Assembly: GCA_943356525.1 (NCBI GenBank)
Contig: CALRFG010000001.1
Coordinates: 139,919 to 174,515 of the forward strand
Source: Candidatus Nomurabacteria bacterium
GTDB lineage: Bacteria > Patescibacteriota > Minisyncoccia > Phycocordibacterales > CAIZLB01
Direction: 5' to 3'
DNA length: 34,597 bases
The translations under genes were made by a program, and so were the position numbers. Shown piece after piece: positions 1 through 8,064 of this stretch. Positions within the stretch are counted from its first letter, which is position 1, and each line of letters starts with the position of its first letter. The notes under the pieces are model-generated. The model saw only the letters and a program-made list of their open reading frames with translations. It was not told the DNA's origin and did no database searches.

Positions 1-32
1 TTTTTTGTTAAAATAGTGTAATATTCAAATCC

Positions 33-374
33 ATGTCAACAGTAACTAAAATTAAAAAAACAGAGGTAACTTCAAAGCTACGTATCAGGGTGAGAGCCAA
101 TGATTCACGTTTGCTAGATAACTCGGTTAAGCAGATTATCGAAACAGCATTGAAACACGATGCGGTTATAAACGGTCCTGTTCCTTTACCTACAGAGATA
201 AAGAAATACACAGTTAACAGATCTGCTTTTATTTACAAAGACTCAAGAGAGCAATTCGAGTCTCGAACACACAGAAGATTGATAGATATCATCAATCCAA
301 GTGCAAAAGTTATCGAAGCTTTAACTAATATGACTTTACCTACAGGTGTGAACGTTGATGTTAAAATGATGTAA
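33..374 (+). CDS. rpsJ: 30S ribosomal protein S10 (uS10)
   Basis: Small-subunit head protein near the tRNA exit side; the family also serves in NusB/NusE antitermination. The 113-aa product has the S10 fold signature: an N-terminal KLRIRVRANDSRLLDNS strand/helix, the central GPVPLPTEIKKYTVNRS loop, then a C-terminal RTHRRLIDIINPSAK segment. It is slightly longer than the usual ~102 aa because of a short basic N-terminus. It is the first complete gene in the window and opens the S10-type cluster. No GGAGG-like site precedes the ATG. A TAATAT at 19-24 lies 8 nt before the start and could be a -10 box, but the upstream sequence is cut by the window edge, so the promoter is uncertain. Confidence 0.97.
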   Translation: MSTVTKIKKTEVTSKLRIRVRANDSRLLDNSVKQIIETALKHDAVINGPVPLPTEIKKYTVNRSAFIYKDSREQFESRTHRRLIDIINPSAKVIEALTNMTLPTGVNVDVKMM

Positions 375-463
375 TTAGGATAATTAACCGAACTATTAAA
401 AATTAAAGACAAAATAAAAAATATCAGGTTTGCAGCCTGCTCTATTAACAGAAAAGAAAATAT

Positions 464-1072
464 ATGAAATATTCAATAGCAATAAAACAAAACATGACAC
501 AACTATTTGACGAAAGTGGTAAGGTTTACCCTGCTACAGTTTTATCTTATGGTGATTTAAAAGTTATACAAAATAAAAGTGTTGAAAAAGATGGTTATGA
601 AGCTATACAATTTGGTTTTGGTTCAAAATCAAAAAATCAACTTTCAAAAGCGGTTAAAACTCACTCAGGTGTAAACGATGAGAAAAAAGGATTTGCTTTG
701 CTTAAAGAGGTGAAAGGTATATCAGCTACAAAGGGCGATATGCTTTCTTTTGATTTTGTATCAGGTGACAAAGTTGAAGCTACTGGTATTACAAAAGCTA
801 AAGGTTTCCAAGGTGTTGTAAAGAGATATAACTTTAAAGGAGGTCCAAGATCTCATGGTCAAAAGCATTCAGAAAGAGAGAGAGGTTCATCAGGTGCTGG
901 TGGATATCAAAGAGTTTTCAAAGGAACACGTATGGCCGGCCGTATGGGAGGAGACAAGATGACTTTTAAAAACCTTACAGTTATTTCAGTTGATGCTGAA
1001 AATAAACTTATCTATATAAAAGGAGCAATACCAGGTCGTCGAGGTACTATTATAGAAATAAAACAAAAATAA
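464..1072 (+). CDS. rplC: 50S ribosomal protein L3 (uL3)
   Basis: Early-assembly large-subunit protein that reaches toward the peptidyl-transferase centre. The 202-aa sequence carries the L3 signature from about residue 120: KGFQGVVKRYNFKGGPRSHG, then GYQRVFKGTRMAGRMGGDK and the C-terminal IKGAIPGRRGT. The glutamine of the SHGQK segment sits where the methylated Gln lies in other L3 proteins. An 89-nt gap separates it from rpsJ, longer than most gaps in this operon, and holds only a weak 4-bp hairpin (425-439). The start context is AAAATATATG with no SD. Confidence 0.97.
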   Translation: MKYSIAIKQNMTQLFDESGKVYPATVLSYGDLKVIQNKSVEKDGYEAIQFGFGSKSKNQLSKAVKTHSGVNDEKKGFALLKEVKGISATKGDMLSFDFVSGDKVEATGITKAKGFQGVVKRYNFKGGPRSHGQKHSERERGSSGAGGYQRVFKGTRMAGRMGGDKMTFKNLTVISVDAENKLIYIKGAIPGRRGTIIEIKQK

Positions 1073-1106
1073 TCGATAATCGATAATAGAAATTAAAGAT
1101 AAATAT

Positions 1107-1820
1107 ATGACAACAACTACAAAAAATAAAAAAGCAATAGTCTCACTAGACGCTGAGGTATATTCAAAAGAGGGAAAAAAAGTTTCAGATTTTTCACTAC
1201 CAGAAGAAGTGTTTGGCTTAAACTGGAATGCTGACCTTGTGCACCAAGTTATCACATCATTACAAACTGATGCTCGTCATCCTTATGCTCACGCTAAAAC
1301 TAGAGGTGAGGTGTCAGGAGGAGGTAAGAAACCTTGGAGACAAAAAGGTACAGGACGTGCACGTCACGGCTCAACAAGATCACCTATTTGGGTAGGTGGA
1401 GGTGTAGCGCATGGCCCTAATAAAGAAAAAAACTTTGATAGAAAAGTAAATAAGAAAACTAAAAATACAGCTATAAAAACAATTATCTCTCAAAAACATA
1501 GAGATGGTGAAGTTTTATTGGTTGATACTTTAGCATTCGCTGCTCCAAAAACAACTGAGATGAAAAAAATTCTTTCAAATCTTTCAAAGATTAATGATTC
1601 ATTAACAAAGTTTGCAACAAAAAAGCATAATACAGCTTTGTTCATCACAAATGCACAAGACAAAAATCTATACCTTTCTCTAAGAAACTTTGGAAACATA
1701 GAAACACAGTCAGTGGCTGATGTTAATGCAATTATATTATCAAAATATAAATATCTAGTATTTATCGAACCTACAGCATCTATAAATACATTGAAAGATA
1801 GATTGAATAACAATAAATAA
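1107..1820 (+). CDS. rplD: 50S ribosomal protein L4 (uL4)
   Basis: Large-subunit protein with an extended loop lining the exit tunnel; in some bacteria it also represses its own operon. The 237-aa product shows the family core HPYAHAKTRGEVSGGGKKPW..QKGTGRARHGSTRSPIWVGGG (about residues 54-98), which is the tunnel loop, followed by the Rossmann-like C-terminal half. It is somewhat longer than the usual 200-210 aa because of the N-terminus. The start lies in GATAAATATATG, which matches the recurrent AATAAA start context at five of six positions. The 34-nt gap before it contains a short direct repeat of ATCGATA. Confidence 0.96.
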   Translation: MTTTTKNKKAIVSLDAEVYSKEGKKVSDFSLPEEVFGLNWNADLVHQVITSLQTDARHPYAHAKTRGEVSGGGKKPWRQKGTGRARHGSTRSPIWVGGGVAHGPNKEKNFDRKVNKKTKNTAIKTIISQKHRDGEVLLVDTLAFAAPKTTEMKKILSNLSKINDSLTKFATKKHNTALFITNAQDKNLYLSLRNFGNIETQSVADVNAIILSKYKYLVFIEPTASINTLKDRLNNNK

Positions 1821-1827
1821 TAAACAT

Positions 1828-2124
1828 ATGACAACTGAAATAAATAAAACAGCAAAAGCTACATATATAAAAAAACCAAGATCAACTGAAAAGGCGATTA
1901 TTGCTACTGATAAAAATAAGTATGTTTTCGAAGTTGATAAAAGAGCAAATAAAGACAATTTACGTCAAGAGATATTGAAGACATATAAAGTATCACCTGT
2001 AAAGATAAACATTATAAACTCACCAGCTAAATCAGTTATGAGAAAAGGTAGACCTGGAACAATATCAGGGTTTAAGAAAGCTATTGTTACATTAAAAAAA
2101 GGCGATAAAATAGACGTTATTTAA
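1828..2124 (+). CDS. rplW: 50S ribosomal protein L23 (uL23)
   Basis: Protein at the nascent-chain exit port, the docking site for trigger factor and SRP in known ribosomes. 98 aa, normal length. Recognisable features are the N-terminal KKPRSTEKA segment, YVFEVDKRANKDNLRQEI, and the C-terminal RKGRPGTISGFKKAIVTLKKGDKIDVI. Only 7 nt separate it from rplD. AATAAA at 1819-1824 sits 3 nt before the ATG (AATAAACATATG), one of the cleanest examples of the start context in this operon. Confidence 0.96.
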   Translation: MTTEINKTAKATYIKKPRSTEKAIIATDKNKYVFEVDKRANKDNLRQEILKTYKVSPVKINIINSPAKSVMRKGRPGTISGFKKAIVTLKKGDKIDVI

Positions 2125-2167
2125 TAAGATAATATAATATAAATAATAAAATTTTAATAATAAAAAT

Positions 2168-3007
2168 ATGAAAAGATTTAAACCAACAACAGATTCAAGA
2201 AGACACATGGTCAATGTAACATACAAGGGTGTGTTAACTACAAATGAACCACATAAAGCACTGACTAGAGGTGTTAAGAGATCTGTTGGTAGAAATAACA
2301 CAGGTCGTATAACAACAAGACATAAAGGAGGAGGTGCTAAAAGATTATATAGAGATATTGATTTCAAGTATGATAAGAAAAATATCCCTGCTAAAATAGT
2401 TTCAGTAGAATATGATCCAAACAGAACAGCTTTTATCTCCCTTGCTCAATATGTTGACGGAGCAAAAACATATATAGTTACTCCAAAAGGTATAAAAGTA
2501 GGTGATGAGTTTATTGTTTCTGAAAAAACAGAAGTAAAACTTGCAAACAGAATGATATTGAAAAATATACCAGTAGGAACAGCTATATACAACATAGAGC
2601 TAAAACCACAAGGTGGAGGTAAAATAGCTCGTTCAGCAGGTAACTATGCCCAAGTAGTAGCACATGACGCTGGATATGCACTTATCAAGATGCCTTCAAG
2701 TGAAGTACGTCGTATTATAGACACAGCTTGGGCCTCAATTGGCGAAGTATCAAACGATGAAAACCATTTACAAAACTTCGGTAAAGCAGGTAAAAGTAGA
2801 TGGTTAGGTATCAGACCTACTGTACGAGGTACAGCCATGAACCCTGTAGATCACCCACATGGAGGTGGAGAAGGTAAACAAGGTCGTGGTAGAAGAAGAG
2901 CTATATCTATATACGGTAAACCAACAGGTAAAGGTCAGAAATCAAGAACACCTAAGAAATACTCAAATAAGTTTATTGTATCACGCCGTAAGGTAGGTAA
3001 GAGATAA
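2168..3007 (+). CDS. rplB: 50S ribosomal protein L2 (uL2)
   Basis: Core large-subunit protein needed for subunit association and peptidyl-transferase assembly. The 279-aa length is normal. The RNA-binding half contains TTRHKGGGAKRLYRDIDF (from about residue 50). The C-terminal half has RPTVRGTAMNPVDHPHGGGEG (from about residue 217) with the essential histidine of the DHPHGGGEG motif, followed by a basic tail ending SRRKVGKR. AATAAA at 2159-2164 lies 3 nt before the ATG. The preceding 43-nt gap is almost pure A/T. Confidence 0.98.
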   Translation: MKRFKPTTDSRRHMVNVTYKGVLTTNEPHKALTRGVKRSVGRNNTGRITTRHKGGGAKRLYRDIDFKYDKKNIPAKIVSVEYDPNRTAFISLAQYVDGAKTYIVTPKGIKVGDEFIVSEKTEVKLANRMILKNIPVGTAIYNIELKPQGGGKIARSAGNYAQVVAHDAGYALIKMPSSEVRRIIDTAWASIGEVSNDENHLQNFGKAGKSRWLGIRPTVRGTAMNPVDHPHGGGEGKQGRGRRRAISIYGKPTGKGQKSRTPKKYSNKFIVSRRKVGKR

Positions 3008-3063
3008 TCAAAACACATTACAAACATTGACTAATTACTAATTATTTGTTAAATTTATAACCC

Positions 3064-3408
3064 ATGACACGTTCAATATCAAAAGGCCCATACATAGAAG
3101 AAAGGCTACTTAAAAAAATAGCCGACAAAACTCCAGAGCAAGTGGGGGTTGTTAAAACTTGGTATAGAGACTGTGTTATTGCACCAGAGATGGTTGGATA
3201 TACTTTCGGAGTTCACAACGGTAAAAATCATATAGAAGTATTTGCTACAGAAGATATGGTTGGACACAAGCTTGGAGAATTTTCACCAACACGTAAATTT
3301 ACTCGTCACGGAGGTAAGATGCAGAAAGAGCAAGATGCAGCTAAGAAACAAGCTGAGATTACTGCTGCAAAAGCTGCAAAAGCTTCTCCAGCTGCTAAGA
3401 AAAAATAA
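3064..3408 (+). CDS. rpsS: 30S ribosomal protein S19 (uS19) with Ala/Lys-rich tail
   Basis: Head protein of the small subunit that forms a heterodimer with S13. The core (residues 1 to about 88) is standard: RSISKGPYIEERLLKKI near the start, HNGKNHIEVFATEDMVGHKLGEF in the middle, and the SPTRKFTRHGGK motif. The protein is 114 aa, longer than the usual ~92, because of a C-terminal tail rich in alanine and lysine (about residues 90-114). The S19 tail is known to approach A- and P-site tRNAs, so the extension could reach the decoding region; that is inference. The start context ATAACCCATG is not AATAAA-like. Confidence 0.96.
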   Translation: MTRSISKGPYIEERLLKKIADKTPEQVGVVKTWYRDCVIAPEMVGYTFGVHNGKNHIEVFATEDMVGHKLGEFSPTRKFTRHGGKMQKEQDAAKKQAEITAAKAAKASPAAKKK

Positions 3409-3432
3409 TTAATTTAATATAAACATAACAAC

Positions 3433-3801
3433 ATGAAAGCCATATTAAAAAATTATAGACAATCACCAAGAAAAGTAAGACTAGTTACAGATCTTATTAA
3501 AGGTAAAAAAGTTTCAAATGCATTAGATACATTAAACTTTACAACTAAGAGAGCTGTTCCTGTTGTCAAAAAACTTCTAGAATCTGCTATAGCAAACGCT
3601 GTACATGCTGGTTTAGTTGCCGATACTTTGAAAATAAAAAATATAACTGTTGATGAAGGTGTTGTTCTAAAACGTATGATGCCTAGAGCTAGAGGTGTAG
3701 GTGCTCGTATTAACAAAAGAACATCTCATATTCATGTAACATTGAGTATTATAGAAGAAGATAAAAAAGCCAATAAATCAACAGTAAAAAAAACTAAATA
3801 A
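3433..3801 (+). CDS. rplV: 50S ribosomal protein L22 (uL22)
   Basis: Large-subunit protein whose long beta-hairpin lines the exit tunnel next to L4. 122 aa, near normal. Diagnostic segments are [20 protein letters not shown] at the N-terminus, the Ala-rich helix around [14 protein letters not shown], and the hairpin tip [20 protein letters not shown] (about residues 76-95). A short lysine-rich C-terminal tail follows. The next gene, rpsC, starts 6 nt after the stop. Confidence 0.96.
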   Translation: MKAILKNYRQSPRKVRLVTDLIKGKKVSNALDTLNFTTKRAVPVVKKLLESAIANAVHAGLVADTLKIKNITVDEGVVLKRMMPRARGVGARINKRTSHIHVTLSIIEEDKKANKSTVKKTK

Positions 3802-3807
3802 TAATAT

Positions 3808-4470
3808 ATGACAAAAATAGTTCACCCATACGCACATAGACTAGGAATAATAAAGGATTGGAAATCTCGTTGGTTTTCTATTAATGCTGATTTTAGATTG
3901 AATCTTAAAGGTGACATGTTGATGCGTGATTGGATTACAAAAAATCTTAAAAATCAATACATAGGTCTAGTTGAGATCGAAAGAAATTCTAAGGCTATAA
4001 AAGTTATTATAAACACATCAAGACCCGGTGTAGTTATAGGTAAAAGTGGTGAAGGTGTTATTAAGATCAAAAAATCATTGGAAAAAATCTTGTTGAAAAT
4101 TGGTGAAAAAAATCCAAATCTACAGATAGAAGTTGTTGAAATTAAAAACCCAGAAGGAAATGCATCTATAGTTTCTCAAATGATTGCTGAAGGTATAGAA
4201 AAACGTCTTCCTTACAGAAGAGTTCTTAAGCAAACTGTAGAGAAAGTGATGGCTGTTAAAGATATAAAAGGTATAAGAATATATCTAGGTGGACGTCTTG
4301 CAGGGGCTGATATGGCACGAAGTGAAGAGATAAAAAGAGGTAGAATTCCACTTCAAACAATAAGAGCTGATATAGATTATGCTCGTCATAAAGCACATAT
4401 GCCTTATGGAGACTTAGGTATAAAAGTTTGGATTTATAAAGGCGATATTTTTAATAAAGCACAAAAATAA
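3808..4470 (+). CDS. rpsC: 30S ribosomal protein S3 (uS3)
   Basis: Small-subunit head protein at the mRNA entry channel. The 220-aa sequence begins with the usual HPYAHRLGI..DWKSRWF segment. It has a KH domain with the RPGVVIGKSGEGV loop near residue 70, and the C-terminal domain with KGIRIYLGGRLAGADMARSE and the RIPLQTIRADIDY motif. The C-terminus is short, ending after GDIFNKAQK, without the basic extension many S3 proteins carry. It is spaced 6 nt from rplV and 17 nt from rplP. Confidence 0.97.
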   Translation: MTKIVHPYAHRLGIIKDWKSRWFSINADFRLNLKGDMLMRDWITKNLKNQYIGLVEIERNSKAIKVIINTSRPGVVIGKSGEGVIKIKKSLEKILLKIGEKNPNLQIEVVEIKNPEGNASIVSQMIAEGIEKRLPYRRVLKQTVEKVMAVKDIKGIRIYLGGRLAGADMARSEEIKRGRIPLQTIRADIDYARHKAHMPYGDLGIKVWIYKGDIFNKAQK

Positions 4471-4487
4471 TAAATAAATAGAAATAT

Positions 4488-4910
4488 ATGTTATTCCCAA
4501 AAAAAGTAAAACATCGAAAATGGCAAGTTACTCGACGCAACGCTAAAGTACTTGTTAAAAAAACAGAAACTAGAGGTATTACGTTATCTAACGGAGCATT
4601 TGGTATTGTTGCAGCATCACAAGCTCGTATTACTTCAAATCAGATTGAATCAGCAAGAAAGGTTATATCAAGAACACTTGGTAAAACAGGAAGAATCTGG
4701 ATCAGAATTTTTCCTGACAGACCTTTCACTAAGAAAGCTGCTGAAGTACCCATGGGTTCTGGAAAAGGAGAGCCAGAAGGTTTTTGTTTTGAAACATATG
4801 CAGGTCGTGTACTGTTTGAGGTAGACGGAACAACAGAAGTCTTGGCTAAGGAAGCATTCAGAAAAGCAAACTCTAAATTACCTGTTAAAACTAGAATGAT
4901 AACTAGATAA
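4488..4910 (+). CDS. rplP: 50S ribosomal protein L16 (uL16) with altered RMGSGKG loop
   Basis: Protein positioned near the A-site tRNA elbow and essential for late 50S assembly. The 140-aa product shows FPKKVKHRKWQVTRRNAK at the start, IESARKVISRTLGKTGRIWIRIFPD in the middle, and GKGEPEGFCFETYAGRVLFEVDG. In most bacteria the loop reads VRMGSGKG or VRMGKGKG, with an arginine that is hydroxylated in E. coli. Here it reads EVPMGSGKG, so that Arg is Pro. The next gene downstream is rpsQ, 22 nt away; rpmC (L29), normally between them, is missing. The upstream context contains repeated AATAAAT. Confidence 0.96.
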   Translation: MLFPKKVKHRKWQVTRRNAKVLVKKTETRGITLSNGAFGIVAASQARITSNQIESARKVISRTLGKTGRIWIRIFPDRPFTKKAAEVPMGSGKGEPEGFCFETYAGRVLFEVDGTTEVLAKEAFRKANSKLPVKTRMITR

Positions 4911-4932
4911 ATTTTAAAATAATAAAAAATAT

Positions 4933-5184
4933 ATGACAAAAGATATAACAATTAAAAGTAAAAAAAGAGTCTTAACAGGGGTGGTAACATCAGACAAGAT
5001 GACTGATACTATTACTGTAAAAGTAGATAGATATGTAAAACTACCTAAATATAATAAATATGTAACTATCTCAAAGAAGTTTAAGGCACATGATGCTGGA
5101 AACACTGCAAAGATAGGTGATAAAGTATCTATTATAGAATCAGCACCAATATCAAAAGATAAACATTTTACATTAGTTAAATAA
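4933..5184 (+). CDS. rpsQ: 30S ribosomal protein S17 (uS17)
   Basis: Primary 16S-binding OB-fold protein. 83 aa, normal length. It shows LTGVVTSDKMTDTITVKVDRYVKLPKYNKY, the HDAGNTAKIGDKVSIIESAPISK signature, and the usual C-terminal KHFTLVK. AATAAA at 4921-4926 lies 6 nt before the ATG. The upstream neighbour is rplP rather than rpmC. Confidence 0.95.
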   Translation: MTKDITIKSKKRVLTGVVTSDKMTDTITVKVDRYVKLPKYNKYVTISKKFKAHDAGNTAKIGDKVSIIESAPISKDKHFTLVK

Positions 5185-5199
5185 AATAAATATAAATAT

Positions 5200-5571
5200 A
5201 TGATACAACCAGGATCAATAGTAGCAATAGCAGATAACTCAGGAGGTAAAATAGGCCGAGTTTTCAAAGTATTAGGGCATGCAGCAAAAAGATATGCATA
5301 CTTGGGTGATACTGTTATTTTGTCTATACAAAAAGCGGAACCTAGAAAACAAACAAAAAAGAAAGATGTACATAAGGCTGTGGTTGTTCGTGCCAGACAA
5401 GCTTTTAGAAGAAAAGATGGATCTTATGTAAGATTTGATGAGAATGCGGTCGTACTTATTGATAAAGTAAAAGGTGAACCATTGGGAGGACGTATATTCG
5501 GTCCGATACCAAGAGAGATACAAGAAAGAGGTTATCAAACAATAGTATCAAAAGCCCCAGAAATAGTATAG
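5200..5571 (+). CDS. rplN: 50S ribosomal protein L14 (uL14)
   Basis: Subunit-interface protein that contacts helix 14 of 16S rRNA. The 123-aa length is normal. Signatures are ADNSGGKIGRVFKVLG near the start, AVVVRARQAFRRKDGSYVRFDENAVVLID in the middle, and GRIFGPIPREI near the C-terminus. The start context AATAAATATAAATATATG contains AATAAA 9 nt upstream plus a closer TATAAA. It lies 15 nt after rpsQ. Confidence 0.97.
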   Translation: MIQPGSIVAIADNSGGKIGRVFKVLGHAAKRYAYLGDTVILSIQKAEPRKQTKKKDVHKAVVVRARQAFRRKDGSYVRFDENAVVLIDKVKGEPLGGRIFGPIPREIQERGYQTIVSKAPEIV

Positions 5572-5594
5572 ATAAAACACATAATAAAAAATAT

Positions 5595-5810
5595 ATGATA
5601 AAAAAAGGACAAAAAGTAAAAATTTTAATAGGAAGTGATAAAAATAAAACAGGTAATGTTTTAAAAGTTCTTGTTAAAGATCAAAAAGTGTTAGTTGAAG
5701 GTATTAATATGAAGAAAAAACATATTAAAGCCAAATCAGCTGATAAGAAAGGTGAAGTTGTATCAGTTGCAACTCCTATTCATATATCAAACGTAGTAGA
5801 AGTTAAATAA
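5595..5810 (+). CDS. rplX: 50S ribosomal protein L24 (uL24), C-terminally shortened
   Basis: Assembly-initiator protein of the large subunit with a KOW domain. Only 71 aa, against about 100-105 in most bacteria. The KOW domain is intact (KKGQKVKILIGSDKNKTGNV) and the sequence continues through HIKAKSADKKGEVVSVATPIHISNV, but stops there. The usual C-terminal segment with a GYR motif and, in some bacteria, paired cysteines is absent. There is no sign of a frameshift: the stop is followed directly by rplE after 18 nt. AATAAA at 5583-5588 lies 6 nt before the ATG. Confidence 0.94.
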   Translation: MIKKGQKVKILIGSDKNKTGNVLKVLVKDQKVLVEGINMKKKHIKAKSADKKGEVVSVATPIHISNVVEVK

Positions 5811-5828
5811 TATAATAATCATAAAAAT

Positions 5829-6368
5829 ATGGCTCATAAAACAGTAAAAGAAAAAGTAAAAACAACATTTGACACTTTAAAGGGTGATTTCAAATACAAA
5901 AATAAATTACAAGCTCCTCGTATAACAAGGGTGGTTGTTACTACAACTATTGGTTCTATAAAAGATCCAAAAAAGAAAGAGTTGATGTTGGATAGACTTA
6001 CTAAAATAACAGGACAAAAACCTGTTACAACTCTAGCTAAAAAATCAGTAGCTGGATTTAAACTACGTGCTGGAGACTCATCAGGGTATAAAATAACATT
6101 AAGAGGTGATAGAATGTGGTCATTTCTAGACAAAGTTGTAAACATAGCGCTTCCTCGTACAAAAGACTTTAGAGGTATTTCTGTAACAGGTATAGACTCT
6201 ATGGGAAATTTTTCTTTCGGAATAAAAGAGCATACTGTTTTTCCAGAAACCACAGATGAAAATATACAAGATGTGTTTAGTTTTGGTGCAACAATTGTTA
6301 CAACAAGTAAAACAAAAGAGGAAACAAAAGCATTGCTTGATTCAATAGGTTTCTTATTTAAAAAATAA
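5829..6368 (+). CDS. rplE: 50S ribosomal protein L5 (uL5)
   Basis: 5S rRNA-binding protein of the central protuberance. 179 aa, as in the family. It shows APRITRVVVTTTIGS (about residues 28-42), the LTKITGQKPVTTLAKKSVAGFKLR segment, TLRGDRMWSFLDKVVNIALPRTKDFRG, and the C-terminal FGIKEHTVFPE motif. Start context CATAAAAATATG. Confidence 0.97.
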   Translation: MAHKTVKEKVKTTFDTLKGDFKYKNKLQAPRITRVVVTTTIGSIKDPKKKELMLDRLTKITGQKPVTTLAKKSVAGFKLRAGDSSGYKITLRGDRMWSFLDKVVNIALPRTKDFRGISVTGIDSMGNFSFGIKEHTVFPETTDENIQDVFSFGATIVTTSKTKEETKALLDSIGFLFKK

Positions 6369-6398
6369 TTTTAAAATATATAAAGATAAAATAATAAT

Positions 6399-6584
6399 AT
6401 GGCAAAAAAATCAGTAATACAAAGAGCATTAAAGACACCAAAGTTTAAAAGTAGAGTAGTTAGACGATGTTTTATGTGTGGAAGAAAGAGAGGTTATATG
6501 AGAGATTTCGATATGTGCCGTATCTGTTTTAGAGAGGCTGCGAACGAAGGACTTATTCCAGGTATTAAAAAATCATCATGGTAA
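6399..6584 (+). CDS. rpsZ: 30S ribosomal protein S14, zinc-binding short form
   Basis: Small-subunit head protein. The 61-aa form carries two CxxC pairs, CFMC and CRIC (about residues 25-28 and 41-44), which bind zinc in this S14 class, followed by [18 protein letters not shown]. This is the type-Z version found in Gram-positives and many CPR bacteria, not the ~100-aa zinc-free form. It sits in the normal spc position between rplE and rpsH. Confidence 0.96.
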   Translation: MAKKSVIQRALKTPKFKSRVVRRCFMCGRKRGYMRDFDMCRICFREAANEGLIPGIKKSSW

Positions 6585-6619
6585 AAGGAAAAATAATAAC
6601 AAGTAAATAATATAAATAT

Positions 6620-7012
6620 ATGAATCACGGAATATCACAAATAATAAATAACTTAAAGACTGCGAACATTGCGGGTAAAGATAAAACAACTTTAGGTTTC
6701 TCAAAATTTAGAAAATCAATATTGGATAAGCTATCTGATCTAGGTTTTATAGGTGTTATCAAAGTTACAGGTACAGCACCAATACAGTATATAGAAGTTG
6801 GTTTATTATATGACGCTGAAAACAAACCTAAGATAGCTGGAGTACAACAACTCTCAAAATATTCTAGAAGAGTTTACGGTTCATACCGAGAAGCTCATCA
6901 AGTTAAAAATGGATACGGAGCATTGCTAGTATCAACTCCAAAAGGTGTACTTACTGATAGAGAAGTAAGAGCTCAAAAGATAGGTGGAGAGTTTTTATTC
7001 AAGATCTGGTAA
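6620..7012 (+). CDS. rpsH: 30S ribosomal protein S8 (uS8)
   Basis: Primary 16S-binding protein of the platform and, in E. coli, the repressor of the spc operon. 130 aa, normal. It shows the N-terminal ISQIINNLKTA helix, KFRKSILDKLSDLGFIG, and the C-terminal SKYSRRVYGSYREAHQVKNGYGALLVSTPKGVLTDREVRAQKIGGE region, which contains the usual STPKGVLTDREAR motif. It is followed by the longest intergenic gap of the operon (124 nt). Confidence 0.97.
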   Translation: MNHGISQIINNLKTANIAGKDKTTLGFSKFRKSILDKLSDLGFIGVIKVTGTAPIQYIEVGLLYDAENKPKIAGVQQLSKYSRRVYGSYREAHQVKNGYGALLVSTPKGVLTDREVRAQKIGGEFLFKIW

Positions 7013-7136
7013 TCAGTCAAAAAACATCAAAATTTAATTTCAAAATTTGGGTAAGGGACACCCTGCGTAAGCTAAAGATCTTCCACTTTATAAGTTATAA
7101 ACTGCAAAAGTAGTTAAAGCAAAAAAATAAAAATAT
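7013..7136 (+). promoter_or_regulatory. 124-nt structured gap before rplF
   Basis: This is the largest non-coding gap in the ribosomal-protein operon. It contains an AGGG-ACA-CCCT hairpin core at 7054-7064, a GC-rich patch in otherwise A/T-rich spacer, and the short palindrome AAGATCTT just downstream. No ORF or -35/-10 pair is convincing. It could be an RNA control site for a ribosomal protein such as S8 or L6, a processing site, or relic sequence. I infer only that it is structured and unlike the other spacers. Confidence 0.3.
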
Positions 7137-7670
7137 ATGTCAAGAATCGGAAAACAAATAACAACAATACCAACAGGAACAACTGTCACATTTACAGACG
7201 GTGTTTTGAAAGTTGTAGGACCTAAAGGTGAATTAACAAAGAAATTTCTACCAGTTGTAGAAGTTACTGTTGAAGGTTCTGAAATATCATTCAAACCAAA
7301 ACAAAACGATGCTTTCGGAAGATCATTGTGGGGAACATATTCATCACATGCTAAAAATATGATAGCTGGTGTAAATACTCCATATGTAAAAAAATTGATA
7401 CTAGAAGGAGTTGGGTATAAAGGAGAGGTGCAGGGAACTACTTTAAAATTAGCTCTAGGATTTTCTCATCCTGTTAACGTTGAGATACCTTCAGATGTAA
7501 CTGTGCTTATAGAAAAAGGAACATTTACTTTCACAAGTATAGATAAAGAGTCAGTAGGTAGTTTTTCAGCCAAAGTTAGATCACTTAAAAAACCAGAACC
7601 ATATAAAGGTAAAGGATTTAGATATGATGATGAAATTATTAAGAGAAAACAAGGTAAAAAAGCCGCTTAG
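7137..7670 (+). CDS. rplF: 50S ribosomal protein L6 (uL6)
   Basis: Large-subunit protein near the factor-binding site. 177 aa with the normal two-domain layout: N-terminal SRIGKQITTIPTGTTVTFTD and VVGPKGELTKKF, then the central GVNTPYVKKLILEGVGYKGEVQGTTLKLALGFSHPV, and the C-terminal KPEPYKGKGFRYDDEIIKRKQGK motif. AATAAA at 7126-7131 lies 5 nt before the ATG. Confidence 0.97.
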   Translation: MSRIGKQITTIPTGTTVTFTDGVLKVVGPKGELTKKFLPVVEVTVEGSEISFKPKQNDAFGRSLWGTYSSHAKNMIAGVNTPYVKKLILEGVGYKGEVQGTTLKLALGFSHPVNVEIPSDVTVLIEKGTFTFTSIDKESVGSFSAKVRSLKKPEPYKGKGFRYDDEIIKRKQGKKAA

Positions 7671-7698
7671 TTAAATAAATAAAAGTAATAATAAATAT

Positions 7699-8040
7699 AT
7701 GAAAAGAATAATTTTATCAAACAGAGACAGAATAAAAAATAGAATCAGAGCTAAAGTGATTGGTTCACAAGAGCGACCTAGATTAACGGTGTTTAAATCT
7801 AATAAATTTACTTATGCTCAAATCATAGATGATAATCAAGGTAAAACATTAGTTGAGGCAAATAGTTCTGAAATGAAAGCTAAAAAAATGGATGCTGCTA
7901 TGGAAGTTGGTAAGGCAGTAGCCACAAAAGCTAAAACTGCAGGTATAACAAAAGTAGTTTTTGATAGAAATGGTTACAAATACACAGGTCGAATATTAGC
8001 ATTAGCCGAAGCTGCTCGTAAAGCCGGATTAGAATTTTAA
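7699..8040 (+). CDS. rplR: 50S ribosomal protein L18 (uL18)
   Basis: 5S rRNA-binding protein of the central protuberance. 113 aa, normal. It shows RIRAKVIGSQERPRLTVFKS near the start, the Ala/Lys-rich middle helix (VGKAVATKAKTAGI), and the family-typical C-terminus VFDRNGYKYTGRILALAEAARKAGLEF. AATAAA at 7690-7695 lies 3 nt before the ATG. Confidence 0.97.
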   Translation: MKRIILSNRDRIKNRIRAKVIGSQERPRLTVFKSNKFTYAQIIDDNQGKTLVEANSSEMKAKKMDAAMEVGKAVATKAKTAGITKVVFDRNGYKYTGRILALAEAARKAGLEF

Positions 8041-8064
8041 TCAATATAAATATATAATAAAATT

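Noticed and set aside
425-439. CAGG-TTTGCAG-CCTG hairpin before rplC as an L4-type leader control site
   Set aside because: A 4-bp stem is too weak, and nothing else supports a regulatory fold.
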